Of a stretch of DNA of 6,040 bases, positions 4,954 to 6,040 are shown piece after piece. The first letter of the stretch is position 1; every line of letters starts with the position of its first letter. The stretch is from positions 1 through 6,040 of the forward strand of contig JALHSW010000261.1 of the NCBI GenBank assembly GCA_022865365.1, in the 5' to 3' direction. The notes below the pieces were generated by a model. It did not search any database and had not been told where the DNA came from. It was given only the letters and a program-made list of their open reading frames with translations. The DNA is from Acidimicrobiia bacterium. GTDB lineage: Bacteria > Actinomycetota > Acidimicrobiia > IMCC26256 > PALSA-555. The position numbers and the translations under genes are program-made.

Positions 4954-6040
4954 GCACTCCACCACCTCTACCGGCACCACTCCCGCAGGACGAGGTGCAG
5001 CGCGCGCTGCTCCCGGTCGGCGAGGCACGAATGCTCCCGACCGCGGCGTACGTCGACGCCGATGTGTTCGCGTGGGAGCAGGAGCACGTGTTCGGCGGAG
5101 GTTGGTTCGCGGCGACCCACGTGTCAGCCGTGCGCGAGCCAGGTGCGCAGCGCGCGGTCGCCGCGGCGGGTCGAGAGGTATTGCTCGTGCGCGGCGCCGA
5201 CCGCGTGCTCCGCGGCTTCGCGAACGCGTGCCGGCACCGGGGCCACGAGCTCCTCGGCGTGGGCGACCCGGTGTGCCGTGCGTCGGTGCGGTGCCCGTAC
5301 CACGGGTGGACGTACGACCTCGACGGCGCGCTTCGTCGCGCGACGGGCGGCGCCGACCTCGACGCCGACGAGTTCGCACTGGCGCCGGTCCGGGTCGAGG
5401 AGCATCTCGGCTGGGTGTTCGTGAACGCGGGCAGCCCGGCCGAGCCGATCGCCGCTGCGCTCATCGGTCTGGACGAGATTCTCGGGCCGTACGACGCGGG
5501 CGCACTCGTTCCGTGCGCGCGCCACGAGTACGTGGTCGAGGCGAACTGGAAGGTGCTCCACGAGAACTACCAGGAATGTCTGCACTGCCCCCGAATCCAC
5601 CCCGAGTTCTGTGGGGTGAGCCCTCCCGAGAGCGGCGACAACATCGCTCCGGGCCCGTCGTGGATCGGCGGCCGGATGGACCTTGCTTCGTCGGCCGAGA
5701 CGATGTCGATGACCGGTCGTGGGCGCGCCGCGCCGCGCCCCGGGCTCGATGAGCAAGCCCGCCGGCGGGTCGGGTACTTCGCGCTCCTTCCGAACCTGCT
5801 GGTCAGCGCGCATCCCGACTACGTGCTGACGCACCGGCTCGAACCGCTCGCGCCTGATCGCACGCGGGTGGAGTGTGAGTGGCTCGTGGCGAGCGACGCG
5901 GCGTCGATCCCCGGGTTCGATCCGGCGGACGCGGTCGAGCTGTGGGACATCACGAACCGCCAGGACTGGGCCGCGTGCGAGTCGGTGCAGCGAGGGCTGT
6001 CGTCGTCGAGCCACGTTCCGGGTCCGCTCACGCCTCGCGA
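4950..6040 (+). CDS. Rieske non-haem iron oxygenase, alpha subunit (betaine-type; 3' end beyond window)
   Basis: 363 codons are present and the frame is still open at the window end; relatives run about 400-430 residues. The enzyme family uses O2 and electrons from a reductase to oxidise small molecules in the cytoplasm. Seen: residues 27-58 follow the entry pattern of COG4638 proteins (MLPTAAYVD, E-x2-VF, W). The Rieske 2Fe-2S ligands are C94, H96, C115 and H118 (CRH then CPYH, 18 residues apart). The mononuclear iron site is H212 and H217 in ENYQECLHCPRIH, with bridging acid E209, and D339 in QDWAACESVQRGL as the probable third ligand. The HEN-ECxHC-xxxH and CE-x2-Q-x-GL patterns are typical of glycine-betaine, carnitine, stachydrine and choline oxygenases, rather than of ring-hydroxylating dioxygenases with beta subunits. 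GTG 4950 overlaps the ATPase stop (GTGA). There is only a poor ribosome-binding site, so translation is probably coupled. The N-terminus is proline-rich (4-12). The reductase is not in the window. The substrate is inferred, not proven. Confidence 0.92.
   Translation, partial: MSTPPPLPAPLPQDEVQRALLPVGEARMLPTAAYVDADVFAWEQEHVFGGGWFAATHVSAVREPGAQRAVAAAGREVLLVRGADRVLRGFANACRHRGHELLGVGDPVCRASVRCPYHGWTYDLDGALRRATGGADLDADEFALAPVRVEEHLGWVFVNAGSPAEPIAAALIGLDEILGPYDAGALVPCARHEYVVEANWKVLHENYQECLHCPRIHPEFCGVSPPESGDNIAPGPSWIGGRMDLASSAETMSMTGRGRAAPRPGLDEQARRRVGYFALLPNLLVSAHPDYVLTHRLEPLAPDRTRVECEWLVASDAASIPGFDPADAVELWDITNRQDWAACESVQRGLSSSSHVPGPLTPR

Noticed and set aside
3043..5379. A 778-codon open frame on the minus strand, antisense to the permease, ATPase and start of the oxygenase
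   Set aside because: Its product is rich in R, D, E and H without any fold or motif. The opposite strand holds three genes with full family motifs. Long antisense open frames are expected in high-GC codon-biased DNA.

Overview
The window is high-GC DNA with tightly packed genes, frequent GTG starts, overlapping stop/start junctions and TANNNT-type -10 boxes. This suggests an actinomycetote, possibly an uncultured or acidimicrobial-type lineage; that placement is inferred from style, not from a marker gene. There are no RNA genes, insertion sequences, CRISPR arrays or phage genes. No stretch longer than 93 bp lacks a gene.

Layout: six genes lie in two divergent groups around a 93-bp intergenic region (2141-2233). 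The leftward group is a methylmalonate/malonate-semialdehyde dehydrogenase (mmsA, 2140-635), followed after 4 bp by the N-terminal 210 residues of a phytoene-dehydrogenase-like FAD oxidoreductase (630-1, running off the window). The rightward group is a complete polar-amino-acid-type ABC importer: a secreted solute-binding protein (2234-3019), an inner-membrane permease with a long extra N-terminal part (3097-4206) and an ATPase (4210-4953). The start codon of a Rieske non-haem iron oxygenase alpha subunit (4950 to the window end) overlaps the ATPase stop. A perfect 13-bp GC-rich hairpin separates the binding-protein gene from the permease gene.

How they may work together: the importer would bring in a small zwitterionic nitrogen compound. 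The Rieske enzyme, whose motifs resemble the glycine-betaine / carnitine / stachydrine oxygenase group, would oxidatively N-demethylate it or cleave its C-N bond. The CoA-acylating semialdehyde dehydrogenase could then take a malonic- or methylmalonic-semialdehyde-type product into central metabolism. The FAD oxidoreductase may supply another oxidation. The protein families are clear from the sequence. The shared pathway and the substrate are inference. No regulator and no Rieske reductase partner is visible in the window.
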